Origin: Piliocolobus tephrosceles
Lineage: Eukaryota; Chordata; Mammalia; Primates; Cercopithecidae
Assembly: GCF_002776525.5 (NCBI RefSeq)
Contig: NC_045444.1
Location: 29,769,444 to 29,833,443 of the forward strand
Reading direction: 5' to 3'
Length of the DNA: 64,000 nucleotides
Program-made: the position numbers and the translations under genes
Shown: one piece after another, positions 25,195 to 37,215 of the stretch
Numbering within the stretch: position 1 is the first letter of the stretch
Layout: every line of letters begins with the position of its first letter
The notes under the pieces: model-generated
Seen by the model: the letters and a program-made list of their open reading frames with translations, nothing else
The model's database searches: none
What the model was told of the DNA's origin: nothing

Positions 25195-25410
25195 TTACTC
25201 TTGTTTTTGAGTAGTATTTTTGTTAGGCACAGAATTCTAGGTGGATAGTTTTTTCCTTTCAGCGTTTTGAAGACGTTTCTTCACTACCCCTTAAAATGTT
25301 TACTAAGGGAAATCGGTTGCTGTGCTTAACTCTGTTTTTCTGGTGAATGTTCTTTTCTTTTTTGAAAAAATCCAGCTGATTTTAAGATACTCTCCTCATC
25401 TCTGGTGTAA
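25195..25410. repeat. Old L1M-type fragment
   Basis: 'ggcacagaattctaggtggatagttttttcctttcagcgttttgaagacg' (read in pieces from 25227) is a known phrase of ancient L1 sequence. Orientation is not certain. Confidence 0.4.
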
Positions 25411-25419
25411 AAAAGAAAC

Positions 25420-25850
25420 CCTAAGATGGCCCCATGGTTCCATCTCCTTGTATTCATGCCCTGTGTAATCCCTCCCTCTGAATGTCGACAAGAACAACTC
25501 CTTGCTTCTAAAATGTAGAATACAGAAAAGGTGACAAAATGTATGTGATTACATCACATAAGATTGTATCACCTTGCCATGCAAGGAAATTCCCTTTGCT
25601 GGCTTTAAGGATGCAGGGAGACATATTGGAAAGGTTCATGTGGCAATGAAATGAGGGTGGCCTCTGGGCAACACTAAGCCAGAAACTAAAGCCTTTAGCC
25701 CAACAGCCCATAAAGAACTATATGCTACAACCAACCATGTGAGCTTGGGAGCAGATTCCTCCCCAACTGACCCTCAGTTAAGATCACAGCCCTGACATAA
25801 TCATGATGTTTCTCCAGTAGGCTGGTTGGAACAGGTACTATTTCTGGCCT
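25420..25850 (+). repeat. Probable MLT1-type MaLR LTR fragment
   Basis: Blocks near 25600-25760 ('ggcaatgaaatgagggtggcc', 'catgtgagcttgggagcaga', 'ttcctccccaactgaccctc') follow the MaLR LTR order that I recall for MLT1. The 3' end is not preserved. Confidence 0.4.
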
Positions 25851-25887
25851 TTTGTGAGCAATGAGCATGATTTCCTTTGTTACAATT

Positions 25888-26302
25888 TGGATATGGTTTA
25901 TTTGACTGCACTAAGTCTCACATTGAAATCTGATCCCCAATGTTGGATGGGGGTTCTGGTGAGAGGTGTTTGGATTGTGTGGCAAATCCTTCATGAATGG
26001 CACCAAGCCACTCACATGAGAGTGAAGGAGTTTTCACTCTTAGTTCTCACAAGAACTGGTTATTGAAAGAGCCTGTCACCTTCCTCCCCTCCTTCTCTTG
26101 CTCTTCTCTCAACATGCGATCTCCACAGTCCAGGTCACTTCACTTTTCACCATAAGTGGAAAGAACCCAAGTCCCTCAGCAGAAGCAGATGTTGGGGGAA
26201 TGAATACTTCTTATATTGCCTTCAGAACTATGACCCAAATAAAACCCTTTTATATAGAAATTACCCAGCCTCAGGTATACCTTAATAGCAACACTAACAA
26301 AA
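25888..26302 (+). mobile_element. MaLR LTR (MST/MLT1 type)
   Basis: It opens 'tggatatggtttatttgactg' and has 'ttgaaatctgatccccaatgttgga', 'cttcatgaatggcacc', 'gagaactggtt'-like and 'aaattacccagcctcaggta' blocks. Edges are approximate and no clean duplication is seen. Confidence 0.7.
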
Positions 26303-26751
26303 ATACCTTCAAACCTTCTCAGATGGTTCTTTCTCCAGCATGTATGTGTTAATCTGAATAATCAAGTGAAACCCTCTACAGACATCTAAAATTCTCTCTT
26401 GGAGAAGCTTTCTTCATTTCAGTATTCTGTCCTTTATTTACCCAGAAGCTTACCTCCATCTCCTCAAATCAAGAGGTCCGCCAGACCACTCTGGATTCCT
26501 CCTCCTTACACCAAGGTCTAGAAACTATTTCAAGGATTTAAGCTGGAGATGTCATAGCCCCACCCCACCTCCTTCATTTGGTTCACTTCTGTCAGGAATC
26601 AATGTCCCTCACTGCTAAATGTCCAGTGTCTTGAAAACCATATTTTCACAGATTTTGCCCATTTGTTTGTTGCAGATGAAAATGTAAATTCACTTCCTGT
26701 TACTTCATATTGGTTGGAACCAGAAGTCTTCCAACAAATACATTTAACCAC

Positions 26752-27121
26752 TGATATGCTTTGGCTGTATCCCTACCCAAATCTCATCTTGAATTGCAGC
26801 TCCTATAATCCCCACATGTTGTGGGAGGGGCCCAGTGAGAGGTAACTGAATCACTGGGGCAGGATTTTCCCATGCTATTCTCATGACAGTGAATAAGTCT
26901 CATGAGATCTGATGGTTTTATAAAGGACAGTTCCCCTACACACAATCTCTTGCCTGGTGCTATGTAAGGCGTGACTTTACTCCTCCTCCTTCACCTTCTG
27001 TCATGATTATGTGGCCTCCCCAACAACCATATGGAACTGTGAGTTCATTAAACCTTTTTTTCTTTATAAATTACCCAGTCTCAGGTATTTCTTCACAGCA
27101 GTATGAAAATGGACTAATACA
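26752..27121 (+). mobile_element. MaLR solo LTR (THE1/MST type)
   Basis: It runs from 'tgatatgctttggctgtatcc' to 'tgaaaatggactaataca', with 'gagatctgatggttttataaagg' and a 'cattaaaccttttttc' polyadenylation region. A perfect 5-bp duplication, accac, lies at 26747-26751 and 27122-27126. Confidence 0.92.
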
Positions 27122-27806
27122 ACCACAGCAGTAAAACCAAAACCAGTGAGGGAATCAGGATAATAAAACACAACATAAAAGGTATTTGCTGTGACCATGT
27201 AGATATAATCCAACTGGGTAGGGGACCAGAAAGTAAAAGAAATTTTGGAGATACAGTAGACTCACCTATGGCATTAACCATATAATATAGGTGGGAGTCT
27301 TTGGATACAATTTAAAACTGAGTAAATCAAGCAAGAGAAGTATATGCACATTTAAAGAGCAAACAGGTAAGAAAAAATATATGAAAGATAATGTTGATTA
27401 AAATAAGATGGCAGCAAAGGAACAAAGAAGAAGAAAGAACACATTAATCTTACCACTCTGTTCATTAGGTAGAACTAATAGATACTACCTCAAGCAATAG
27501 AGAACCTAGGTTATAACTATAAAAGCAATCAACAGGGGGAAAAAGTAAACCTTCCTAACATCAAAAGAACTATACTTAGACACACAAAAGTCTGCCAAAA
27601 AATTTTTTTTACCGGCCTATCTCGGAGGAAGTAGAGAATCTAAAACAGCAGAGTTCCATAAGAGATACAGAAAAGGTTTCCACCCACAAAGGGAACCACC
27701 ATCGCCACCACTATCCCTACCCTCCAAATAAGGCACAAAACTCACATAGTATCACAAAGGAATTCTACCAAATGTTTAAAGGACAGATAAGTCCCTTCCT
27801 CCCTCC

Positions 27807-27811
27807 CTCTT

Positions 27812-27850
<39 letters not shown>

Positions 27851-27851
27851 C
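27807..27851. repeat. (TTTA)n tetranucleotide repeat in the Alu tail
   Basis: About eleven TTTA units lie directly left of the antisense AluS. They grew from its A-tail, as expected for an A-rich tail turned microsatellite. Confidence 0.95.
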
Positions 27852-28145
27852 ATATATATATTGAGACAGAGTCTTGCTCTGTCACCCATGTTGGAGTGCA
27901 GTGGCGTGATCTCAGCTCACTGCAACCTCCACCTCCCGGGTTCAAGCAATTCTCCCGCCTCAGCCTCCCAAGTAGCTGGAATCACAAAGGCTCACCACCA
28001 TGTTCGGCTAGTTTTTGCATTTTTAGTAGAGACGGGGTTTCACCATGTTGGCCAGGCTGGTCTTGAACTCCTGACCTCAAGTGATCCACCTGCCTCGGCC
28101 TCTGAAAGTGCTGAAATTACAGGTGTGAGCCACCATGCCCGGCCT
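27852..28145 (-). mobile_element. AluS, antisense, inserted in the L1M relic
   Basis: This is a complete Alu in reverse orientation ending 'gtgagccaccatgcccggcc'. The duplication agataagtcc is at 27785-27794 and 28146-28155, and the L1M sequence resumes immediately after it. Confidence 0.92.
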
Positions 28146-28991
28146 AGATAAGTCCATTTCTACTTAAACTGCTATAGTGAAGTATGAGGTAATGAGAACT
28201 TCGATATTATTTTATTGTTATAAAGTAAGTATAACAAGACCAATATACAACAAGATAATCTCACTTATAATTAGATGCCAAAATCTTAAATAAATATTAT
28301 CAAACAGAATCTAGCAGAAAATGAAAACAGAGTAAAACATCATAAACAAGTTATCCTTTTCTCAAAAATACAATTACAGTTCATTATTAATAAAATAATT
28401 TGTAAGTTTCATCATTTTAATAGCTCTAAAGAGAAAAACAATCACATGGTCATGAGAAGGCATTTAACCAAATGTAACAACTACTCATGATTTTTTAAGT
28501 GAACAAAATTTTTATTCTTAAAATATGAAGATAAACTTTTTCTTACTCTAATAAAATATGTACAGTTCAACTCAAAAGTCAATATCATACTTGGGAAGAA
28601 ACATTAAAGTCAGCAACAAGACAAAAAGTCTTATCACCACTATAATTCAGCACTGTACTGCAATTACTAGGCAACAAAATTAGGCAAGTGAAAAAAATCA
28701 AAGGTATAAAAACTGGAAAGAAATACGTAAAATTATCAATATTTTTAGATATTAGAAAGCTCAGTTCCATCATCCAAAAAAATCATTTATTACAATTAGA
28801 GAATTTGATAAGCTGATAATGCACAAAATTAGTATGTTGCATATATGTATGTACGTCAGCATTTAAAGAAAGATTACATAAATACGTTTTTTAAATGGAC
28901 AAGGCCTATATGAAGAAAATGTTAAAGCACTATTAAAGGAATCACAAAGATGGCTTGACTAAATGGAAAGCTGTACCATTTCCTTGGACAC

Positions 28992-29371
28992 TGTACTAGT
29001 CTGTTCTCACATTGCTATAAAGAAATACCCAAGACTGGGTAATTTACAAAGAAAAGTGGTTTAATTGGCTCACAGTTTCACAGGCTATATAGGAAGCATG
29101 GCTGGAGAGGCCTCAGGAAACTTACAATCATGGTGGAAGGTAAAGGGGAAGTAGGCACGTCTTATGTGGTCAGAGGGGGACAAAGAGAGTGGTGGGAGGT
29201 GCCAGACACTTTTAAACAGCCAGATTTCATAAGAATTCTATCACAAGAACAGCACCAAAAGGGAAAATCCACCTCCATGATCCAATCACCTCCCACCAGA
29301 CCTCACCTCCAACACTGGTGATTACAATTTCACATGAGATTGGGGCAAGGCATAAATCCAAACCATATCCA
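28992..29371 (-). mobile_element. MaLR solo LTR (MST/THE1 type), antisense
   Basis: It opens 'tgtactagtctgttctcacat', which is the reverse of the LTR 3' end, continues through 'aagactgggtaatttacaaa' and ends near 'aaccatatcca'. The flanks gacac (28987-28991) and gacat (29372-29376) look like a 5-bp duplication with one change. The L1M reading continues on both sides. Confidence 0.88.
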
Positions 29372-29423
29372 GACATGAAGAGACAACATGTGAAGACGTC
29401 AATCCTCTTTATCTTGATCCCAA

Positions 29424-29462
29424 TTAAAATAAATAAAAAATAAATAAATAAATAAATAAATA
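29424..29462. repeat. (AAAT)n tetranucleotide repeat
   Basis: About eight AAAT/AAATA units within the old L1 relic. Confidence 0.9.
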
Positions 29463-29940
29463 GGTTGTTTTTATTGTAAACTAGACAAACTGATTCTAAT
29501 TTTCATAGCCAAAGACTATGAAAAACAATAGCCAAGTAAACTCTGTGGAGTTAGGGGGTAGTCAATTGGAGATGAAGACTAATCCCACTAGACATTAAAG
29601 AATATTTTAAAATCTCAAAAATATAAAGTATAATACTAGTTCAAATATTAACATGCCTATACGAAGGCAAAGTCTAGAAACAGATACAAATCCATACGAG
29701 GAGCTGGCATATGGTAAAGGTAGCTTCTCAAATCAGAGATGAACAACTCAACTGAGTTGTTGAGTCAACTTGGTAGACATCTGGAGGAAAAACAAACTGG
29801 GATCTAAGCTGGCATGCACCAGGGCAAATTTCAAATTATCCAAATGCTTCATGTAAAAAACTTAACCAAAGAAGTACTAAAAGGATTAATGTGCCCTAGA
29901 AAATCAGTTCCATATATGTCATAGTTTGCTATCCAATGCA

Positions 29941-30210
29941 AATAAGTGAGCCACAAATGTGAACAATATATGCAATTTTCAATTTTCTAGTTGCCAGTGA
30001 AATTTTCCAGTAGTCATTAAAAAATAAAACTGAAACAGGTAAGATTATAATTTTAACATTATCAACATAATATAAAAATTACATTTTACAGTCTTTATTA
30101 GAAATAAATCTTTTAAATTTAGGATATATTTTACAATTATAATACATCTAGTTCAGACTAGCCTCATTTCAAGTGCCCAATAACCCCATACTAATTAGCA
30201 CAGTCCTAAG
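29941..30210. repeat. MER58/MER3-like hAT-Charlie element
   Basis: 'gtgagccacaaatgtgaaca', 'attttccagtagtcatt', 'aaataaaactgaaacaggt' and 'gcctcatttcaagtgcccaataacc' match, in order, a hAT non-autonomous element with 'tcaagtgctcaatagcc' wording. Confidence 0.55.
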
Positions 30211-30349
30211 AAGTGCAGACTAAGCTCCACAAACGTAGGGAACAGGGCTATGTTGTTCACCACTGTTTACCCAGCGCTCGCACAGTTCCTGGATATATTT
30301 TCATGACAGTGAGGAGGAAAGAAGTGAGGAATGGATCCTGTTTGAGAAA

Positions 30350-30565
30350 CAGTCATTTCCTATATTAGAAGCCTAGGGTTCAAGTCTTGACTCTAAAATT
30401 TCCTAGTGGGTAACTTGGGCAAATCACTTTTCTGAACCTGATCTGTAAAAGGAGATTCTTCATGCCTATCCACCATTTTGGGTTGCTATCAGGATCAAAT
30501 GAGATGACACACACATAAACAATCAGTGAGGCACTTTATAAATGTTACCTATCATTACTAATACA
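30350..30565 (+). repeat. MIR SINE, sense
   Basis: 'agcctagggttcaagtcttgactc', 'taacttgggcaaatcactttt', 'gatcaaatgagatgacaca' and 'gaggcactttataaatgtta' span the full MIR. Confidence 0.75.
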
Positions 30566-33500
30566 AAGAGCTCTGTCTCTGTGGTCACTATTTCGAGAGG
30601 ATGCTATCTTTCTGTTTTGATTACTATAGTCCATCTACCCTTCACCCATGAAAATGCAGGTTGACACTATATCATGTTGGTCCATGCTCTATCCCTGGAA
30701 GACTGTTATTTTGATTTGTAAATTTGTGCTTAATACTTTATTCTCTATTTCAGCTGCCTCCCAATGGAGTCCTCTCTCCTTTCACTTGACAAAGGGAGGC
30801 TTTCCCTAGGCATCTCATACTCTTGTATCCTGCTGGGCTCCATATGGCCTGCAGCACATACCCTATACGATAATGCTATTCATCCCCTCAGGTAGGCCAG
30901 GAACCAGTTACAGTGACAGCCAGAAAAGCAACTCCAGGATGTTCCTCAGAGAGATTTAGAGAAAGTAAAAAGGGTTGGATACTAGAAATAATCAACTGAA
31001 GCCAGAAGAAGAGTCACAAGGAGCTTCTTTTCAGGAAGCTGGATCCAGGCTTGCTGCATTTTCAGTGTTGACCTCCTTCATACCAAAAGGTTAACCTAGT
31101 CCCATTCTCATCTCTCCTGTTTCCTAATTTGTAATTTCTGATTGTCTGGTAAAAACGAGAGTTAGAGAAACTTGTTACTTTCCCATAAAGCTTCTTTGAT
31201 TATTTAAATCATTAAAGCTAGCATTTTGAGTATATGAGTTAAAAAATAGGAATACTTACATTTAATCAAGTCTTTCAGATTACCCTCAACTAGAATTGAG
31301 CCCCTGAGCAAAAATAAAAACCTCCTTGATTGAGGTCACTTACACAGCAAGAGTACCTGTGTAATTTCTGAGTGAAACAATTCTCTCATCTGCGGATGAA
31401 ACAGGATATTCCTTTACTGACAGTACAGTAGAAGCAGCATAAACCTGGGTTTTTCTACTGCCTAACACTGAAAAGTGGCCAAACTTTGCACAAATAACTT
31501 AATCTCTCAGTATATTTCCATATGTTAATTGAATATAATTACACTTTGCTTGCTCAATTGTTTTGACAATATTCACTGCCACTCCGTATGCAGGCTAGAA
31601 CACTGAATGCCAACCCTCCAAATATTTTCATGTTTAACCTTGATTTTCTAATGTGATTTAGATATATTTTTCCACACCAAGAGCATGACACAATTAAGCC
31701 CAATGTTCCTAAAAGCAGCTAATAGTAGAAACATGAACCATCCTTCTACCCTGTGCATTTATGAGCACAGAGGAAATTGGTTCTGAACATCTTCATGAGT
31801 TGGGACTAGGATACCGGGCTCACCTCAAAGGTGAAGTAGTCCTGATGCAATGAGAAAGGCCTAAGATACACTAGACAAGAGTTGCTTGCAAAACTCAAGA
31901 AGTATAGTTAGGTCACAGCTACTTAGTTTTCCACATTTATTGAAAGGGCTAAATTTCAAAAAATAAGGGTCTCAGTGCTATTTCTGCAACTTGCATACAG
32001 GTTTCCTGGATAAAACTTCTAAGACGGACTTAGTACTTCAAGTTTCCCATGAAGAAGGTCTTTGTTTCTACCAAGTCCTTAAGAATAATTTTAAAGCAAG
32101 AAGAATAATGTCATATAGAATTTTGTAGTTTGTTGTTGTGAAGGTGTATCCCTGTTTCTTTGGGAAAACAATTTATTTTACTGTTCTCATTCATAAGAAC
32201 TGTAACATTCCCAGTGTTTGGCTAGAGGAGCATCAAGTTAGGAATATTACTCAGTAGATGCATTCTGATGAATATGAAAACAACAGTGGAACAAAGAGAA
32301 AAAACAGGTAATCTTAAGGCCACAGATAAATGACCATATCCAAGTCAGAATTCCTTAAGGGAAGCCAAAAATGTACTGAAAGCTCGCTGTTTGTTTCATT
32401 TTTTCTTTACCTTTTTTTTTCCTCTTCAGTTAAAAGATATGCAATTTGATTGATAGTATTTTTTCCACATTGGTGACATTTTAAATGGAAACCAAGATTT
32501 TTTGGGGGTGGTTGTAATAGCTCGATGAAATCTTTCACATGTGCCAAAATGTTTCATTAATATAAGTCAGCCAAATAATCTTCTTGCTTTGTAAAAATAT
32601 TTCTCCTTTAGAAAACGCTTTCTGAACTGTTAAAAAATTAGAGTATTCAGAGTTTAGTTACCAATATATGTATTATTTACTATTATTTACCAATATATGT
32701 ATTATTACTAACATTTTATCCCTATTTCCTCAAGGCAAACAGTAAAGATGGTATGTTTTTGATGAAGCTAAATAGGAAGTTCTCAAAATTTTTGTGTCAA
32801 ATAATTACAATTTTAAATCCAATAATTTTAGGTTTGATCAAGTTGACGTGTTTCACATTTCTAAAAAACGGCTTGCATCTTTGTTAAGGGCCAGATGGCT
32901 GGTGCCTTTAAGTTTGTTGTATTTAGGTCCGATTGGCCAATGACTAGTATGGAATCTCTTTTAATCTGTATATTGGTTTTCCTAGTTGAAGTGAGGAGGT
33001 AGTTCATGTATGAAGTGTTTGATCAGTGATAGCAATAAATATGTATGATAAAGTAGAAAAATTGTCTTTCATTCAACAGAAAATTACAAATTTACCATTA
33101 AAACAGAAAACTATAGTGATGTACTGGAGGTGACAAATGGGGGAACCTTAACTAAATTAAAGGGAAATTTCCATAACACATTCACTAGCAATGCTGATTT
33201 AATAACGATTTCCTGTCATGAGCTATATTTATCATATACCACCCCTCTGACATGACATTGTATTTAATGTTTTTGAGAGCCATGTTTTAATCAGATTAAA
33301 CTCAAGGAAACAGATAGGTATCTGTTTTGCTCTTAGCTTTAGCTTCTGTTTCTTATTTAGTCACAAGACTATTATTGCTGGAATCTTTATAAACACATTT
33401 TCTGGGATTGCAACAGGAGTGCAGCTTATGTTGTGAAGTCAGAAAAATGTGTGCCAGTGGTTTTCATGATCTATGCACAGAGTGCATTACAGAATTATTT

Positions 33501-33749
33501 AATAAATTAAAGACAACTAATGCAAAATATGTTCCTTTCCCCCACGGGATTAAGCATCTAAAAATACAATTTGTTTTTAGATTCAAAAAATAGTTTCTTA
33601 GGAACTAAGTAACCAAGAAGAATGTTCAAAGAAAAGTTCGTACAATATTATTCATTATTCAAATGTATTTACATAAAACTAAAATCACTAATAAGCTCAA
33701 TGTTCTTAAAACTAATTTAACTGGTAAGAAATAATAATTTTAATAATTT
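30566..33749. other. Intronic DNA, mostly unrecognised
   Basis: 31430-31600 resembles a decayed MIR ('cataaacctgggtttttctac...aacttaatctctcagta'). 32658-32706 holds a 20-bp exact duplication (see findings). A 61-codon Cys-containing frame at 33408-33593 has no recognisable fold and sits in AT-rich DNA. I do not call it a gene. Confidence 0.45.
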
Positions 33750-34063
33750 GGCCAGGCACGGTGTCTCACACCTGTAATCTCAGTACTTTGGAATGCTGAG
33801 TTTGGTGAATCACTTTGAGCCCAGGAGTTCGAGACCAGCCTGGGCAACATGGTGAAACTACATCTCTGCTAAAAATACAAAAATTAGCTGGGTGTGGTGG
33901 CGCAAGCCTGTAGTCTCAGCTACTTGGGAGGCTGAGGAAGGAGGATCAGTTGAGCCCAGGAGACAGAGGCTGCAGTGAGCTCAGATCATGCCACTGTACT
34001 CTAGCCTGGGAAACAGAGTAAGACCCTATTTCAAAATAAACAAATAAACAAATAAATAAATAA
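33750..34063 (+). mobile_element. AluJ, sense
   Basis: This is a complete but old Alu, 'ggccaggcacggtgtctcacacc' to an (AAAT/AAAC)n tail. 'gaggatcagttgagcccaggag' and 'agcctgggaaacagag' are AluJ wording. Confidence 0.9.
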
Positions 34064-34579
34064 CTTATGTAACAGTTATGACATTACATTACTTAAACTG
34101 CAACATTCTAATAGCATTAGTGAACATACCAAGTTAAATACATGAAGAACTCTGTGGGTCAACTATGCCCTCCTTTAAATTCAGACTCTGAAAAAAGTGC
34201 TCTGTGGCCCAAGATCTTCCATGGCAGATAAGCTAGTAACAATCCAAAAGTACCAAACTTAGCAATATATAAGGGTTAAGTCATACATTAAAATTCAGTA
34301 AGTGTTAAAAGTGGAAATTAGGAAATAAAAGAGAATTAAAAAAAAATAAAGTAAAAACTGGCCTTTAACATTCCAGTCCACAGCACATGAAAAATGTTCT
34401 CAGACTTAAATTGACTACATAGTACATGCAACATGCAAAACCATTTTAGTGTAGATATAATAATAATTTTTTCATCCATATAAATTGTCTATCTTTTCTT
34501 AAAATACATAATTATACAACAATTTCCTCAGTAAGTATCTGTGACTTAAAAGCTTCCTCTTTAGAATACCTTAAAAGTG

Positions 34580-34878
34580 GCTGGGCATGGTGGCTCAAGC
34601 CTGTAATTCCAGCACTTTGGGAGGCCAAGGTGGGTGGATTACCTGAGGTCAACAGTGCGAGACCAGCCTGGCCAACATGGTGAAACTCCATCTCTACTAA
34701 AAATACAAAAGAAATTAGCCAGTTGTGGTGGTGTACATCTGTAATCCCAGTTACTTGAGAGGCTGAGGCAGGAGAATCGCTTGAACCAGGGAGGCCGAGT
34801 TTGCAGTGAGCCAAGATCACACCATTGCACTCCAGCCTGGGCAACAGAGTGAAACTCTGTTTCAAAAAAAAAAAAAAG
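34580..34878 (+). mobile_element. AluS, sense, with perfect target-site duplication
   Basis: This is a complete Alu with a pure A-tail. The 16-bp duplication gaataccttaaaagtg is at 34564-34579 and 34879-34894. Confidence 0.95.
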
Positions 34879-35007
34879 GAATACCTTAAAAGTGCTGCAA
34901 GGCATGCCTGATAGGCACTGATTAGTTAGCAGGCTGTAATCAAATGAACCAGTACTAAAAACTATTGGGTAGCATCCACAGCAAGTTATCAGGTACATTT
35001 TTATTAG

Positions 35008-35009
<2 letters not shown>

Positions 35010-35046
<37 letters not shown>

Positions 35047-35076
35047 CACACATATATATACACACATATATACACA
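35010..35076. repeat. (TG)n followed by TA/CA repeats
   Basis: About 15 TG units run straight into tatacacacatatatatacacacatata-type sequence. The TG and CA arms are mutually complementary, so the tract could extrude as a hairpin. Confidence 0.95.
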
Positions 35077-37020
35077 AGAATAGGAAAATTTGAAACAATT
35101 ATTAAGCAACACTTTAAAAGATTTCTATAGAAGGTTTTCTTGTAAGCATTATAATGCAATATCTGAGTCTAAGAAGCCTAAGAAAAATTAGTTCCTCTTA
35201 TTAGTGAGATTCATTTTAATATTTCTGAGTTTACATATAGTTTCAGCCTCCACTCTTTTTGTTTAATATTGATAAAATATTTTATTAACAATTTAGAGGT
35301 TGGGTTTCAGGTGAGCAGAATAAATACACTATGTTTATAAGCAATAAGATATACTTTTAAACCAACTTTTAAAATTTCACTGGATCTTTCAACATTTGTT
35401 TGAAATCCTTACAAGATATTCATCTATTTGTGGCATCATATAGGTCTGTCTCCCCATCTGTCTATGTTTTTCATGAAGACTAGTATCTGGTACATGTTTT
35501 TTTCCTTCCCCACTTTAGTAGCTATTCATTGGCCCACTACTATGCCATTTCTGTAATACTTGTCCAACAGTTTTCATCAATCATTTTTAAATAAAATATA
35601 AGCTTTCTTTTACAGGACAAGGGGACATGTAATCAATGTATTTAATTTAATTCTGACTAAATTTCATTCTATATGGCTAAAAATTTAATGTCATCAAAAT
35701 CTATTATTGTCACAATAAATAATCACATTACAGTATAATACTAAAATCTATAGGGCTGAATTTTTAAGAGCAACATATATATGGTTATTCATCTAGCCTT
35801 TTAGTCTTATCTTCCTAAAAGTAACTTTCTTACATTATGTGGCCAGATTTGTTAAGTAATTCACATCCTGCATGTGCGGACATCTTGAAGAATCCTTTTT
35901 TAACAGGATATCCTAACAACACCTCCCCACCCCCAACCAACTTGGTAGCCTGACTCTAGCACAGACTCATCTGGTTTGACTAAAATCATTGAATTACTTG
36001 GCAGTGGTTTCTTCATACGTGGCGCTTAGAGCTCATTGAAGCTCAAACAGTACAGGAAATGCAAATCATGCAAACCACCCTCATGATGGCTACGTACAGT
36101 GGCGTGATTGAGCGGCAATACGCACGGCTCGTGGGCTGACCACATGAAAGGAGACATTTAAAGACCAGATGAGCGAAAGCTGGGATAAGTTAGAGAGTAT
36201 GTGTGAGCTTCAAAGCTGGGAGAATAGCGTCCTTATTTAAAATAGGAGTTTTTTTTTTATTTTTTATTAATAACACCTGCCTAAGTTCTTTACACTGAAG
36301 GAAGTACATGGAGGTAGAGCAAGTCAAACATGCACTATACTGAATATAAGTGGGCGAATCCTTCTTTTTTTAATAGCCAGATATTGTAGAATAGTGGAAT
36401 ACTTTCCACCTATTTTCTTCACAGATTTTCTACAAGTGTTAACAATTATGAGAAATATTTTCTTTTAGAGAACTTAAAACAAAGATAATCTAGCAAATGC
36501 TACATTATTTGCTCATAATTCCTTAAGTGTCAGTTTCATTGACACATGTTAATAAAATTAGTTCCTCCAACAAAAAAATAAGGAGCTATGATGCTTAGGA
36601 ATTCTTCAACAAACGGCTTAGAAGCAATATGGAATTTGCTATTAAAAGAATATTTGAACAAGGTTAATATAGTAATGAGAATGGAACAATGGCTATAGGA
36701 AGTTTTTCTTTTCCTTTTTAGAAATGATTTTTTTAGATGCTTCTGATTTACTACCAACTACAGAAAATGTGACTACTAAGGGACTAAATATAATAAATTA
36801 ACCAAAAAATCATTCAATTTTATGTTTCCTTAGAACTTAAAATTATTTTCCAAAGCCCTTTAAGTATCTGTTATTTTATTTGCATACACGGATGAGGGCA
36901 TCAGGAATTCTATTAAAGCACTGGCTCCCTTAACTCCATATACCTATATAGTTAGAAGCTCAAATAAGTAAATGAAAAAATTAGAGTTTAAATAAAGGAG
37001 GGAAAAGTCTAATGCTCTAG
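35077..37020. other. Intronic DNA, includes a CpG-rich patch
   Basis: 35077-36010 and 36240-37020 are AT-rich and unrecognised. 36015-36140 holds about eight CpGs, an octamer ATGCAAAT (36059-36066) and no repeat wording that I know (see findings). Confidence 0.45.
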
Positions 37021-37024
37021 ATGA

Positions 37025-37215
37025 GGAATCAGAAAACCTAACCATAAATAGCCACATGATACTGGACTTACCACTCTGAAACTTAGCTTTTTCATCTGTA
37101 AAAAAGGTGCTATTACCAAGCTCTTACTATCTTTCCTGACCACTTCTTAATTTGAAAGATCAAATGATATGGTATGTGAGAAAATTACGCAGTGCTATAC
37201 AAACATAAAAAACAC
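37025..37215 (+). repeat. MIR SINE, sense
   Basis: 'ccacatgatactggacttacca', 'gctttttcatctgtaaaaaaggt', 'gatcaaatgatatggtatgtg' and 'gcagtgctatacaaac' follow MIR order. Confidence 0.65.

Larger units (their letters stand above)
27130..29940 (+). repeat. Ancient L1M ORF2 relic, interrupted twice
   Basis: Degenerate ORF2 blocks appear in order: 'ggaattctaccaaatgttta' (27760), 'gatgccaaaatcttaaataaatatta' (28275), 'ccaaatgtaacaactactc', 'ataatgcacaaaattagtat' (28818), 'aaatggaaagctgtaccattt' (28960), and after the LTR 'gaagacgtcaatcctctttatctt' (29393). An AluS (27795-28145) and a MaLR LTR (28992-29371) are inserted. No coding potential remains. Confidence 0.65.

Noticed and set aside
33408..33593. 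Small Cys-rich plus-strand frame, at first sight zinc-finger-like
   Set aside because: The Cys spacing fits no finger or RING pattern, and the frame ends in AT-rich low-complexity sequence.
34512..35112. Open frames of 117 and 157 codons on the minus strand
   Set aside because: They are translations of the AluS antisense strand and of the TG/CA microsatellite (poly His-Thr).
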